A stretch of 64,000 bases of DNA, from assembly GCA_965267335.1 (NCBI GenBank), contig OZ253953.1:4092001-4156000 (forward strand), in the 5' to 3' direction. The notes beneath the pieces were generated by a model. The model ran no database searches and was not told where the DNA came from. It saw nothing but the letters and a program-made list of their open reading frames with translations. This stretch comes from G965267335 sp965267335 (GTDB taxonomy: Bacteria; Bacteroidota; Bacteroidia; Cytophagales; JAAEPT01). A program made the translations under genes and the position numbers. Shown piece by piece: positions 13,101 to 17,912 of this stretch. Each line of letters starts with the position of its first letter. Positions within the stretch are counted from its first letter, which is position 1.

Positions 13101-16100
13101 ATGATCTAACACCTGGAGTGTTTTCAACAACAGCTATATGAGGATCTGTATCACCGAAACCCATACTACCATCTATAAATGTCGTATCTGCATTAACTCC
13201 CGTAATCGTTGGTAAATCTCCATCGATTGGGATTGAAAGCCCATCCAGAGCCGGATCAAAAGTTATAGTATCCGCTCCGGGGTTTATAATTGCATACTCC
13301 ATTGCAAAACGTAAATCCCCACATTGACCACCACTACCAGGTGCATCATCCGAGTTCAAGGTAACAAATAGAGGATCACAAGCTGTATACTCAAAGGCTC
13401 CCATGTCAATTCCAGCTCCCTGAGTTCTGTTCTGCATATCCAGGTCTAAACTAAATGGGTTAATTCCATCGACCCCATTATCAATGGCATCCGATGGGGC
13501 CTGAGGAACATATGATGCATTCAGATTGGGATCTGTATTATATAGATTTCCTCCGCAGCCTGATGGACAGCCTTGCTCATGTATAGAATTATCAAAATCA
13601 AGATTCATAGTAGCTCCCCCGTCATTGAATTCCTGACCTCCCATTGTGTTATTGAAAAGGATACTGTTTCGAATGTACAAGTCTATTTCGCCTCCTCCAT
13701 CCAAATAAAATATATCACCTCCACCTGCAGTATAACCATAGATGGTATTGTTAATAAAGTCAAAACGGTTGTCAATAGCGTCTGCCGCTTCCAGATAAAT
13801 AACTTCGTTTTCGAATTGGTTTGGAAGGAATAAACAATTCACAACTTGTATAGAGTCATTTGATAACCCTTGATCCCAAAGTATATGAATTGGCTTAGCC
13901 GTATTGAATCGACAATTATACACCCCTACCGCATTATTCGATGCATAAATACCTCCAACTGCCTGATTTCCTGCTGTAAATGTAAAGCCATCAACTATGG
14001 TAGGTGCACTCTGGTCGATTATATTCAGGACTGGAAAAAAGTCATTATTGGCTCGCAAATTAGATACATGGGCCGAATAATCCCGATCATTAACTGAGGT
14101 TTCAGTTCCAGCAAAGCCACCATAAATTTCACAAGGAGTGGTTACATCAAAAGGATCATTGGCGGGTGAACCTCGAGTATAAAGTCCTTCGGCAACCCAA
14201 ATTTGAGTATTAGGGTCGCATACTTTATCAAGCGCATCTTGAAAATCCGTAAAGGCATTGATCCAACTAGAGCCATCATTTGCCCCGGATGCCGATGCGT
14301 ACACATATATTGTATCAACACTACAAGTACTTTCAAAAGGACCTAAGTCGACAGTACCTCCTTGAATCCTATTTTGCCCAATGATATCCAATGTTTCTGT
14401 CACAGCAGAGTTCAACCCAAAATCAATCGCTGGTGACGGTGAGTTTAATTGATAGTCGTATCCTGCTGCATTTACGAAATTTGGATCGCTGCTAAAAAGT
14501 ACGGTGTTACATGCTGCCGTTCCCATACATGCCGCTTCATCTGTAAGTGAATTACGAATTTGGGCTGAGGTTGGTACTCCTGCCGATTCTATCCAGGTCC
14601 GGTCCGCTCCAGGCGCATTATTACCAAACATAATTGAATTTCTGATGTCTATCCTAAGCGATCCTGCGTTTTGCCTCCAATGAAATGCTCCTCCATTATT
14701 GGCAGCTGAGTTGTCATGAAATGTAGCATTTGTAATATTAAAGTCGTGGCCACCACCGTTGGTGTAGCCCATAATAGCACCTCCATCAGCTGTTGCTGAA
14801 GAGTTGGTATGAAACAAGCCATTTTCAATATCTATGATATGATTACCTGAAGTAGCAGTCCCATAAATTGCACCACCGTCTGAATTAGACACGTTAAAAC
14901 GAAAATCTACATTTACCAGCTCAAGGGAAGAATTAATTGAATACAAACCGGCTCCATTTGCGTTTGCGCCAGTACCATCCGCATTACCTCTTTCGATAAT
15001 AAAACCATCAAGTCTTGTCGTGGAACTCAACCCGCTTGCCGTAATCACATGATAGCTATTGTTGTTAGGGGCCGCATCCTGTCCCAAGTCACCACTTAAA
15101 ATTGTTGGATTTGAGGCTAAATCTCTGGCAGCAAAAGTTGCAGTCCCGTTAGCAAAACCTCCAAAAAGTTTCGTCCCCTCTTTCAAGACGAATGATGCTG
15201 TACGGTCAAATCCTGCATCAGGAAAATATTCCCCTGCTGCTACCCAAAAATCTATACCTGTACCACAAGAATAAGACAGGGCATCCTGCAAACTTTTATA
15301 GGCATTCGACCAATCTGTCCCATTGTCCTGACCTCCAGTTAAACCCTGGTCAACGTATATAATGGTGCCGGGAGCTTGATCCTGTATTTCAAAAGCACCA
15401 ATATCCCTATTTCCGTATATTGGATTGTTTTTAAAATCATAGCTTAATACTGGAAATGCATTAGTCCCCTGATCTTTTGCTGGTGAATTGCAAACTAGGT
15501 AATAGTCATCATCAAGGTTACCTTCCGTGCCATCGGCCCCGGTTGCATCTAAAAACTCCGGATCAACGTCAAGAATATTACCGGCACCAGCTGCTGGTGC
15601 AAAATCAGATGATGCAAACATTGAATATTCGATAGAATGTGAACCCTGTAAGTCGAGATTATCAAAATTAGTTGTTACGTTTACCCAATTATGCCAAAAA
15701 ATTGAATTTTGAATTGTGAGATTCGTTGCTCCTCCCCCGTGCTCATAGACAGCCGCTCCGGTAAAACCTGCTTGAACATTATTCTGAACAAAAGTACAAT
15801 TATAAATTCCAAGTAGATTTCTTCTGTGGTAAATAGCACCTCCCCGTGAATTCCCACTGGAATTAGTCAGGAAAAGAGAGTTATGAATATCCAGACTTAC
15901 ACTACCACTTTGTCCTACAAATATGGCTCCGCCACCTTCTGTCCCTGAAATGTTGTGGTTATTATAAAAAATACAGTTTCGAATTTCGCAATTTGGCGCA
16001 GCTATATAAGCCCCTCCTCCGTTTGGAATTGGCCCACCATTGTTAAAGGCATTTTGAACTATAAACCCATCTAACAATCTAGGATTCGTCCCTCCTGAAT

Positions 16101-16494
16101 TGGCCGCTAGTAAGACATACGTATTATCACTCTGAAACCCAGGGGTTCCTATATCACCATCAAGAAACGTCTGGTTCGCCTCCCAATTTCTTTCAGATAA
16201 TTGACTTTCTGTCCCATTAAACCCTCCATATATAGCAAACTCTCCAAAATTAAAAGATATTGTTCGGTCCGTACTGTTAGTCGGGCGATATATCCCAGCT
16301 GCAACCCATAACGTATCGCCTGGACTAGCTGCAGCCAGTGCTACATCCAGCCGGTTATAAGCATCGGCCCAACTCGTTCCTCCTCCCCCGGCAGCCGAAG
16401 CATCAACATATATTCGAATCTGGGCATGACTGCTCACAGCCAAAGCCAAGGTCAGAAAAATAACACTGATAGTATGTCTTATATGCCTTAACAA
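1..16494 (-). CDS. Giant secreted beta-helix repeat protein, at least 5,498 aa (3' end outside window)
   Basis: The frame reads without a stop in every part checked from 16494 to the left edge, so the protein has at least 5,498 residues and its C-terminus is missing. No ATG fits. An in-frame TAG lies upstream, and TTG at 16494-16492 opens a good signal peptide (MLRHIRHTISVIFLTLALAV, then SSHA|Q). Residues about 26-1038 hold three blocks that each begin IYVD/IYVYAS, contain GGGAY/GGAIY turns, and end in an anchor such as DIGAFE or DLGPFE, as in choice-of-anchor-Q proteins. From Cys1039 nine supermodules follow. Each has CDPLxVTLTSD, then CGDLRFAxEYAN (a CSLREA-like motif), then right-handed beta-helix coils with NxIG and RNVISGN turns, then DSTVSGT...ELFADS, an Ig-like linker. 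By family this should be a cell-surface adhesin or structural protein. A T9SS C-terminal signal is expected but unseen. Its ligand is unknown. Confidence 0.9.
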   Translation of the reverse strand, partial: MLRHIRHTISVIFLTLALAVSSHAQIRIYVDASAAGGGGTSWADAYNRLDVALAAASPGDTLWVAAGIYRPTNSTDRTISFNFGEFAIYGGFNGTESQLSERNWEANQTFLDGDIGTPGFQSDNTYVLLAANSGGTNPRLLDGFIVQNAFNNGGPIPNGGGAYIAAPNCEIRNCIFYNNHNISGTEGGGAIFVGQSGSVSLDIHNSLFLTNSSGNSRGGAIYHRRNLLGIYNCTFVQNNVQAGFTGAAVYEHGGGATNLTIQNSIFWHNWVNVTTNFDNLDLQGSHSIEYSMFASSDFAPAAGAGNILDVDPEFLDATGADGTEGNLDDDYYLVCNSPAKDQGTNAFPVLSYDFKNNPIYGNRDIGAFEIQDQAPGTIIYVDQGLTGGQDNGTDWSNAYKSLQDALSYSCGTGIDFWVAAGEYFPDAGFDRTASFVLKEGTKLFGGFANGTATFAARDLASNPTILSGDLGQDAAPNNNSYHVITASGLSSTTRLDGFIIERGNADGTGANANGAGLYSINSSLELVNVDFRFNVSNSDGGAIYGTATSGNHIIDIENGLFHTNSSATADGGAIMGYTNGGGHDFNITNATFHDNSAANNGGAFHWRQNAGSLRIDIRNSIMFGNNAPGADRTWIESAGVPTSAQIRNSLTDEAACMGTAACNTVLFSSDPNFVNAAGYDYQLNSPSPAIDFGLNSAVTETLDIIGQNRIQGGTVDLGPFESTCSVDTIYVYASASGANDGSSWINAFTDFQDALDKVCDPNTQIWVAEGLYTRGSPANDPFDVTTPCEIYGGFAGTETSVNDRDYSAHVSNLRANNDFFPVLNIIDQSAPTIVDGFTFTAGNQAVGGIYASNNAVGVYNCRFNTAKPIHILWDQGLSNDSIQVVNCLFLPNQFENEVIYLEAADAIDNRFDFINNTIYGYTAGGGDIFYLDGGGEIDLYIRNSILFNNTMGGQEFNDGGATMNLDFDNSIHEQGCPSGCGGNLYNTDPNLNASYVPQAPSDAIDNGVDGINPFSLDLDMQNRTQGAGIDMGAFEYTACDPLFVTLNSDDAPGSGGQCGDLRFAMEYAIINPGADTITFDPALDGLSIPIDGDLPTITGVNADTTFIDGSMGFGDTDPHIAVVENTPGVRSFEISSDRCTIQNISVGSFDADGIAIYGDFNVLRNNHIGIDIAGTTAMPNNVGVYVGGSENFIGESGFGNVISGNASEGIDFNGGGRSNYVYGNIIGLNSTATAPVPNSKGINIFNNVRNYIGDGTVAGRNIISGNTGRGIDIASDSNEVSNNFIGLLADGNTPGGNGSQGILIWGVNANIVRDSWIGGNSSHGIRYGGVAAGVTIVDNTIGIGNDAVTDVGNSSTGISIEADNAYVSGNYIGYNSAGVQLNGNNYEFTNNRVGLLIDGVTAVGNGPTYNLLMRGNNGRIGGYGAGDENYITSASSSLPAIESDWGNNNNVINNYIGVDVGGNPVPSGVGIEIGSSIVNDTIIGNVIAYSNNHGISFIGDGTTNLNVINQNSIYSNGGLGINFSGTEQNGILPPVILGVASDSTVSGTATAGALVELFADSTHEGQYYITGIIADGTGNWSYKLTAADLAGIGYPGGGLDSLTATQTFPDNTSEFSAPAALSFCDPLLVTLTSDNIPASGECGDLRFAIEYANSNPGPDTITFDLGIIGATINYTTQLPALTDDSTVITGDIDSDFRPSITLDGGTNNFHGIEIQSEGNVIEYMNIQGFGNSGNIGGIHITGSSATNNWIRGCWVGTDQSGNAAGIPNRYGIIVNGPATNNMIGGTGGNDANVCSGNSHSGILIVNSSAINNHIVGNKVGLDRNGTLSIPNSINGVVVAGVTNGPNYIGDGTIPGRNIVSSNGSNGISIQTSDSVIVIGNLIGTNITGNVGMGNGSDGISVSGNGNTIGGPLAGDRNVISGNTGHGFRILSDQNTIENNAIGTGIDTTVVLNNGNDGVFIANGALNNIVRNVIAYNSGDGIETSGASAVGNTWANNSIYTNGGRGIHTNIGTGAQNNINPPNITGVGPDSVVNGTASVGALISLHADTNNQGQYFIGTAAADGLGNWTYALSAADYAVFMAAGLDSLTAFQYDGSDASEFSNAVSILSCDPLYVTSTADDSTCGTLRYALGYANNVAGSDTITFDPALDGDTIWIDNTLTFETDPGTYINASGVEIWVRPSAVYGSVRMFHVDAASARIQRLRISGERPSGVYVDNGIQSSLNASTFVVDSILGVNFDVSPLDLRSPNTTVQYSDFSGNGQTGMTIHPEAAGSIVRGNRIGIDPSATVALGGNSIAGIAVLGDNITIGGTGATDRNIISGNDSIGLYIVGKNNSVFNNYIGTNGAGTGTIPNQIGIQIDDSFGGTGDTNAIGNGGVTGRNIISGNTLYGILIGSGASGNEVRGNYIGTNNLGNLSVPNGLDGIRINSGATFNSIGGSAGGDGNIISGNTENGIFIEGLGTQDNTIINNSIGVSVANSALGNGHNGVVVTGTAGFNNIGTASFGNLISANTQNGVALDGDGNNVQNNMIGLNSAGTVGLPNGFNGVYVLSGNNNTITNNTIAGNTQSGVRIESNNTTVNVNFIGQNVIGTPFPNSMSGVVLDNVASNVIDSNVIAYNVGEGISLINGGFNNGWIGNSIYSNTAEGINVDPTLNSNILPPLVTGIGSDSVVNGTADPFALVSVYADSTHEGQYLLDTVTADALGDWSYKITAADLATIGYPGGGVDSITAIQELAGNSSEFSNPILLDFCDPLLVTVLTDNQSGAGGECGDLRFAMEYANTNPGPDTIQFDTPLSGLTIQPLAALPILTSDSTVIDGDINSDCVPDIRIDGGLAGGGISGIRINGAGMTVINGLSLTGWAGGTNIGALQINSGTDTNYVFGSFFGVEHDGVTQNANYSGIYGSSDLIRIGGPDACDRNIISGNLNAGILIGGTGNVIQNNFVGVDYGGSIAVGNGTTGIQVEPIFNSMIRDNVVSGNTNNGIYAVGGGGNQIVNNIIGSDEFLNLAIPNGGRGLAFESTTAGSSADSNVIAFNALSGISVDGSNGNTWTANSIYSNGSPQIGFFGGGDQGGITPPTIDDIGSDSVITGTSDPNASIEIFADSANGGAVLVNTVFADGSGNWTYTFTAGDLTTIGYPSGGGGLDSITAVQTIGGNSSEFSAPYYLTLCTPTVVTLTTDNNSGTGGECGDLRFAIEYSNANPGYDTITFNIPGAGPHRILPVANLPDIMDPVEINGRSQSGYVDNLQDFGGYDGTQVIEIHGSNTVGTGLSVYADSCSLQGLVVNGFTTYGIYAENVRNTYMEGCFIGTDTLGTSAIPNGTGVYLSNCDYTIIGGGSAKDRTVISGNTNEGVFDNGSDSTVFIRSNVGIDATGLTPLGNGTNGINFSGATAPVVGISAAAGFINYIGSNGSSGIVFNGTTGGQVQNTYIGLGADSVTNLGNTSSGLNLDNGTQGLAIGGFGPLEPVVLMNNLGGILANLATTNTNTWYGNTVTNHTGGPIGLLNSAQNSNTPPTILGITADSTVSGTGNANELIQLYADNSNQGAYFIDTIRADAGGNWSYQLTLADMTTINAMGLDSLTALQDLGGSNTSEFSAPIEITFCDPLLVTLLTDDQFGTGGECGDLRFAMEYANTNPGPDTVRFDNAISGGTIQPQATLPGLSSDSTVIVGDIDANCVPDIEIDGSLAGGGAMGIRINGGAHTVVSGLAINNFSADGIAMTVGSDSCYVWGNYIGLDIDGFTAQPNQYGIRPTSQYNHIGGLNSCNRNYISGNTTVGIEIGNDIQYIENNYIGTDVTGTIAVPNQYGIFGNDIDDVIIYDNLISGNQFALYFVDGFDNIIRKNRIGTNFAANGPLPNTAIEALHLEASTNFLLDSNAIAYNSGIAIAVEGGSINNTWNLNSIYSNVGEGISFNNPGVDQGGVLAPTIDDIAFDSTVSGTADANAWVYLFADSTNQGNSWIDSVQADGLGNWSHQLTAAQLTAIGHPTGGLDSLTAIQYSGGNSSPFSNPILIDFCDPLYVDLATDAQSGAGGECGDLRFAMEYANTNPGPDTITFDPLLMDVVIVPQLSLPVITADTTVILGDIDFNGDPDIGIDGTTAGGTGIQIDASYCELNGMKVFNFTANGVELNGSENTVYDCFVGLANNNIFAGNGVGLVINAGANNNWVHGSVICDNGGFANIMVNGDHNDFTGNIVGLDSSGTIQQTNTPEGFFVQGTNGTNIGDGTYSGRNIVAGNINGIYLDNADTTTILGNFVGLDITGVATVPNTSNGISVVNSTEVVIGDGTVAGRNIISGNTADGVLITGVNNQDIGLLGNYIGTDSTGTVDLGNSMNGVNINNGSGHYIGDGVAGNGNLISGNTLDGVIIQNVSDDNYVLGNLIGTDATGTFSIPNNRGVRVNASTNTYIGNGTAGGQNVVSGNTTFGISVQGNNTIVDGNYVGTDVSGTLPLSNGATGITVTSDFCTIENNIASGNNYGIIISFGNSDTIRNNYIGTDLTGTLPIPNTLDGFYLDNANDCVLDSNIIAFNNNNGIGEEVALGNTWSGNSIFSNVNGGIIFDDLGTDQNGVLPPTIISIAPDSTVTGTSDNNAIVELFADSAYQGHLPIAFTIADGAGNWSYQLTFADVTAINAVGGLDSLTAIQTISANSSEFSTPIEIDFCNPLLVTSTADDSTCGTLRGAIVYANSNPGPDTIQIDPALDGQTITLLNSNGALIITDDSTVVDGDFDDDCVPNITVVGGAPALNDGIHIQSNYNVVTGLNLHSFDNFSAIQITNGSYNQITCNYIGTDITGNAAAGSSLYGVRVSGGASSFGNIIGMVGAGNVLSGNNRGVVSVGDGTIIQENHIGMGVDGTTIVSNAAFGVAVTHITGGRIQNNLISGNTIGLAIDGSVNDTIVGNVIGLEIDQVTPASNSSDGIRLENNSTGTVIGDGSTAGRNIISSNLGYGINFDTYCDYVSIYGNIIGADSSGTFNRGNQFYGIRLEDCSFVTIGDKLASGENIIAFNGQDGIFVSTSINDNLFERNSIFSNNTRGIDFANLATQRGIRPPRNISIGPDSVVTGEAAPNAPVYLYADSAFQGQYFIDSTVADGSGNWSYQLTSAQLTAINAIGGLDSLTALQDSAANTSEFSTPVLIDFCDPLLVTLTTDNNSGSGGECGDLRFAMEYANSNPGADTIVFDAALNGAILQPTDTLPILTSDSTVISGFIDGDCIPDITLDGITGGNYAMINIDDGDFNVIEGLSITGSGGAVIGNPIFIHNNADSNRVYGCYVNVDATGLVSIPYGNAGIRISEGSRFNIVGGTGTCESNLIAGNGYGIGLILNADSNEIYNNLIGTDFNGTSQLGSQSVGVLVDNISVGNQIGGANAGEGNLISGNTRGIYLVEPGTTGNVVHGNYIGTDITGTLPIPNTINGVYAETDAAGNIIGGFNPGEANIIAFNGGSGIFMDASGTVNQNLYHMNSIFGNGFMGIEHTGGTQDNIIPPVITGLALDSTVSGTSSPNALIQLYADS
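1117..2541 (-). repeat. Giant-protein supermodule 8 (475 aa)
   Basis: Same architecture: Cys-initiated start, CSLREA-like motif with a shorter CG-LR spacer as in module 3, helix rungs, and the DSTV-GT Ig-like linker near its C-terminal end. Residues 4652-5126. Confidence 0.75.
2542..4470 (-). repeat. Giant-protein supermodule 7 (643 aa)
   Basis: Longest copy. It contains a regular run of rungs that alternate an N-YIG-D type turn with a GN-ISGN type turn, visible on the plus strand as recurring antisense patterns (for example tatctgtt/tataattt segments). Residues 4009-4651. Confidence 0.75.
4471..5703 (-). repeat. Giant-protein supermodule 6 (411 aa)
   Basis: Begins CDPLLVTLLTDD and CGDLRFAMEYANTNPGPDT, nearly the same start as module 4, suggesting a shared duplication. 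Shortest copy. Linker DSTVSGTADANAWVYLFADS. Residues 3598-4008. Confidence 0.8.
5704..7002 (-). repeat. Giant-protein supermodule 5 (433 aa)
   Basis: Begins CTPTVVTLTTDN, where CDP has become CTP, then CGDLRFAIEYSN. Its helix rungs are more degenerate (VISGNTNEGV, TYIGLG) than in other copies. Linker DSTVSGTGNANELIQLYADN. Residues 3165-3597. Confidence 0.8.
7003..8253 (-). repeat. Giant-protein supermodule 4 (417 aa)
   Basis: Begins CDPLLVTVLTDN and CGDLRFAMEYANTNPGPDTI. Short copy with few rungs (DRNIISGN, NNIIGSD). Linker DSVITGTSDPNASIEIFADS. Residues 2748-3164. Confidence 0.8.
8254..10170 (-). repeat. Giant-protein supermodule 3 (639 aa)
   Basis: Begins CDPLYVTSTADD with a shortened CSLREA-like motif CGTLRYALGYAN. 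One of the two longest copies, with many NYIGTN / RNIISGN rungs. Its start differs from the other modules (no SGGECGD spacer), so the CGT type may be a separate lineage. Residues 2109-2747. Confidence 0.8.
10171..11625 (-). repeat. Giant-protein supermodule 2 (485 aa)
   Basis: Begins CDPLLVTLTSDN and CGDLRFAIEYAN. The beta-helix part carries three RNxxS(S/G)N turns, and the linker reads DSVVNGTASVGALISLHADT. Residues 1624-2108. Confidence 0.8.
11626..13380 (-). repeat. Giant-protein supermodule 1 (585 aa)
   Basis: Begins CDPLFVTLNSDD with a CSLREA-like CGDLRFAMEYA, continues through about nine beta-helix rungs (NNHIGID, GNVISGN, NRVGLL, NNYIGVD), and ends with the linker DSTVSGTATAGALVELFADS. 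Residues 1039-1623 counted from the TTG start. Confidence 0.8.
13381..16419 (-). repeat. Three N-terminal choice-of-anchor-Q-like blocks of the giant protein
   Basis: Three divergent copies run along the minus strand: about 16419-15364, 15363-14316 and 14315-13381. Each starts with IYVDAS or IIYVDQG followed by a GTSWADAY-like stretch and WVAAG.Y, has an aromatic GGF turn (YGGF, FGGF), a series of short beta-helix coils with NxxF/NGGG turns, and closes with a D-G...R.QG..D(I/L/M)GxFE anchor. The third ends DMGAFEYTACDP and runs straight into the first large module. The three are clearly diverged at DNA level, so they look like old duplications. Confidence 0.7.
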
Positions 16495-16619
16495 GGTTGA
16501 TTCAAATACTTGGAAGTAAGTATCGGACTATTTTTGCTGATAGTATTGCTTACCTTAAGGTTTAAAAATACTGGTACCTAAACTAAATACTTCAACCGAG
16601 TCAAAAGTAAATGCGGTGG

Positions 16620-16678
16620 AACTAGTATTTATCCACATTTACAACTTGGTGTAAGTATAGCGTACAAAAATACTAGTT
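16620..16678. repeat. 11-bp perfect inverted repeat in the giant-gene leader
   Basis: AACTAGTATTT at 16620-16630 and its exact complement AAATACTAGTT at 16668-16678 are separated by 37 bp. The core AAATACT also recurs at 16504, 16566 and 16585. A protein-binding site or RNA hairpin is possible. There is no U-run, so a terminator is unlikely. Confidence 0.5.
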
Positions 16679-16695
16679 TTATTGTTAAAATTCAA
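16665..16695 (-). promoter_or_regulatory. Candidate promoter of the giant gene
   Basis: On the minus strand TTG (16695-16693) is followed after 20 bases by TATTTTTG (16672-16665), matching the Bacteroidota -33/-7 consensus TTG and TAnnTTTG. It predicts a leader of about 165 nt before the TTG start. The -7 box overlaps one arm of an 11-bp inverted repeat (16620-16630 / 16668-16678). Confidence 0.4.
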
Positions 16696-16780
16696 CTCCT
16701 CCCGCAATACCAAAAAGAGCTGGGATTTGCTCAAAAAAAGACATTAATGTCAAAACATTACTCGTTCCAACACCTAATTT

Positions 16781-17830
16781 TTAAAAATCCCACTTGTAAG
16801 AACTGACTTCCTGCAAACAGCTATCCAAAAGTTTTATGGCTGCTTTCAAATCTTCCTTATGAATGGTCTCAATAACCTGGTGTATATGTCTGGTTGGAAT
16901 TGACACTGCACCGGCAATAGCTCCCTTTTGGCCCCAGCGTTGAATACCCGCAGTATCTGTTCCTCCGGCTGTAAGAATTTCAGGTTGCCATTTAATTTTG
17001 TGCTTATCTGCCGTCTTCTTCATAAATTCAATCATCCTATAATCGGCAATGGCTGATGAATCCATGAGTTTAATGCCAACACCCTCTCCCAGTCTGGTGA
17101 TATTTTCATGAGCTGGAGCTCCGGGAGTGTCATAAGCTATGGTTGTATCCAGGGCAAAACCATAATCTGGATTAATATAACCGGCTGCTACTTGTACTCC
17201 CCTCAGACCAACTTCTTCCTGAACCGTAAAGACAGCATACAGATCATGGTCTAATTTTTTGACCGACTTCAGTACTTCAATCAGAATATAGACTGACACC
17301 CGGTTATCAAGAGATTTACAATTTACACAGTCCCCGATTTCTATTAACTCACCAGCTCTGGTCACTGAGTTACCAATTTCGACATATTTCTCAACCTCCT
17401 CTTTGGACATCCCTAAGTCAATGAAATAATCATCCATCTTGGCTGGCTTATTTTTTTCTTCGGGCTTCATTACATGTACCGGCTTACTACCCATCACTCC
17501 AACGAGATCTTTCTTGCCATGAACAATGACTCTTTGGCTTGTGAGGGTCTTAGGGTCGAAACCTCCTAACGGATGGAACTTTAAAAATCCATTCCCATCA
17601 ATATGTGTTACGATGAAGCCAATCTCATCCATATGAGCGGCAACCATGGTCTTTTTGGCATCTTTCACACCACTCCTTTTGACAGCTACTACATTGCCAA
17701 GATTATCGATTTCAATTTCATCAACTAAGGGCCTTATTTCCTTTAGCACTAAATCACGAATTCTTTTTTCGAAGCCTGGTGCACCGCTGGTTTCGCAAAT
17801 TTTCTTTAGAAGTGGTATATCAACTTTCAT
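16781..17830 (-). CDS. M42 family metallopeptidase (glutamyl aminopeptidase / FrvX type)
   Basis: A 349-residue cytoplasmic dinuclear-metal aminopeptidase, expected to form a large tetrahedral (TET) complex and trim peptides. Counting from MKVDIP, the metal and catalytic residues of the family are all seen: His66 (AAHMDEIGF), Asp175 (LDNRVS), Glu205/Glu206 (QEEVG), Asp228 (ALDTT) and His317 (PTRHIHQ). GGTDT precedes the last motif, as in other members. A longer start at 17866 would add 12 residues, but that stretch lies inside the hairpin that appears to terminate the upstream pyruvate kinase gene, so ATG at 17830 is preferred. The gene is probably monocistronic. Exact substrate preference cannot be read from the sequence. 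Confidence 0.92.
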   Translation of the reverse strand: MKVDIPLLKKICETSGAPGFEKRIRDLVLKEIRPLVDEIEIDNLGNVVAVKRSGVKDAKKTMVAAHMDEIGFIVTHIDGNGFLKFHPLGGFDPKTLTSQRVIVHGKKDLVGVMGSKPVHVMKPEEKNKPAKMDDYFIDLGMSKEEVEKYVEIGNSVTRAGELIEIGDCVNCKSLDNRVSVYILIEVLKSVKKLDHDLYAVFTVQEEVGLRGVQVAAGYINPDYGFALDTTIAYDTPGAPAHENITRLGEGVGIKLMDSSAIADYRMIEFMKKTADKHKIKWQPEILTAGGTDTAGIQRWGQKGAIAGAVSIPTRHIHQVIETIHKEDLKAAIKLLDSCLQEVSSYKWDF

Positions 17831-17845
17831 GGTATGAGTATTAAA

Positions 17846-17892
17846 AAAGCTGCTCCAAAAAGTCAATAATACCTGACCTTCAAAGCAGCTTT
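17846..17892 (-). terminator. Candidate terminator of pyk
   Basis: On the minus strand a perfect 9-bp stem, AAAGCTGCT (17892-17884) with AGCAGCTTT (17854-17846), is followed at once by TTTTAATA. It lies 21 bp past the pyk stop and ends just before the M42 start codon. The loop is long (29 nt), which lowers confidence. Confidence 0.6.
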
Positions 17893-17912
17893 CATATTAT
17901 CTTAAGACTAAA

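Noticed and set aside
1..13380. Recurring short blocks that might suggest a CRISPR or tandem DNA array
   Set aside because: The spacing is irregular (1,233-1,929 bp), the copies differ in sequence and all lie in frame in a protein, so they are diverged coding repeats.
857..15712. Plus-strand open frames such as 857-1288, 3593-3796, 9497-9697, 11513-11716 and 15059-15274
   Set aside because: They are antisense to the giant minus-strand gene and recur at equivalent positions of its repeats (for example AYSIAKR-like stretches). They lack signal peptides, family motifs and independent start sites.
16716..16736. GAGC...GCTC hairpin with a U-run as the M42 terminator
   Set aside because: Only 4 bp of stem on the minus strand; too weak to be trusted.
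17831..17866. Upstream start for the M42 gene
   Set aside because: It lies inside the pyk terminator hairpin and adds 12 residues with no conserved content.
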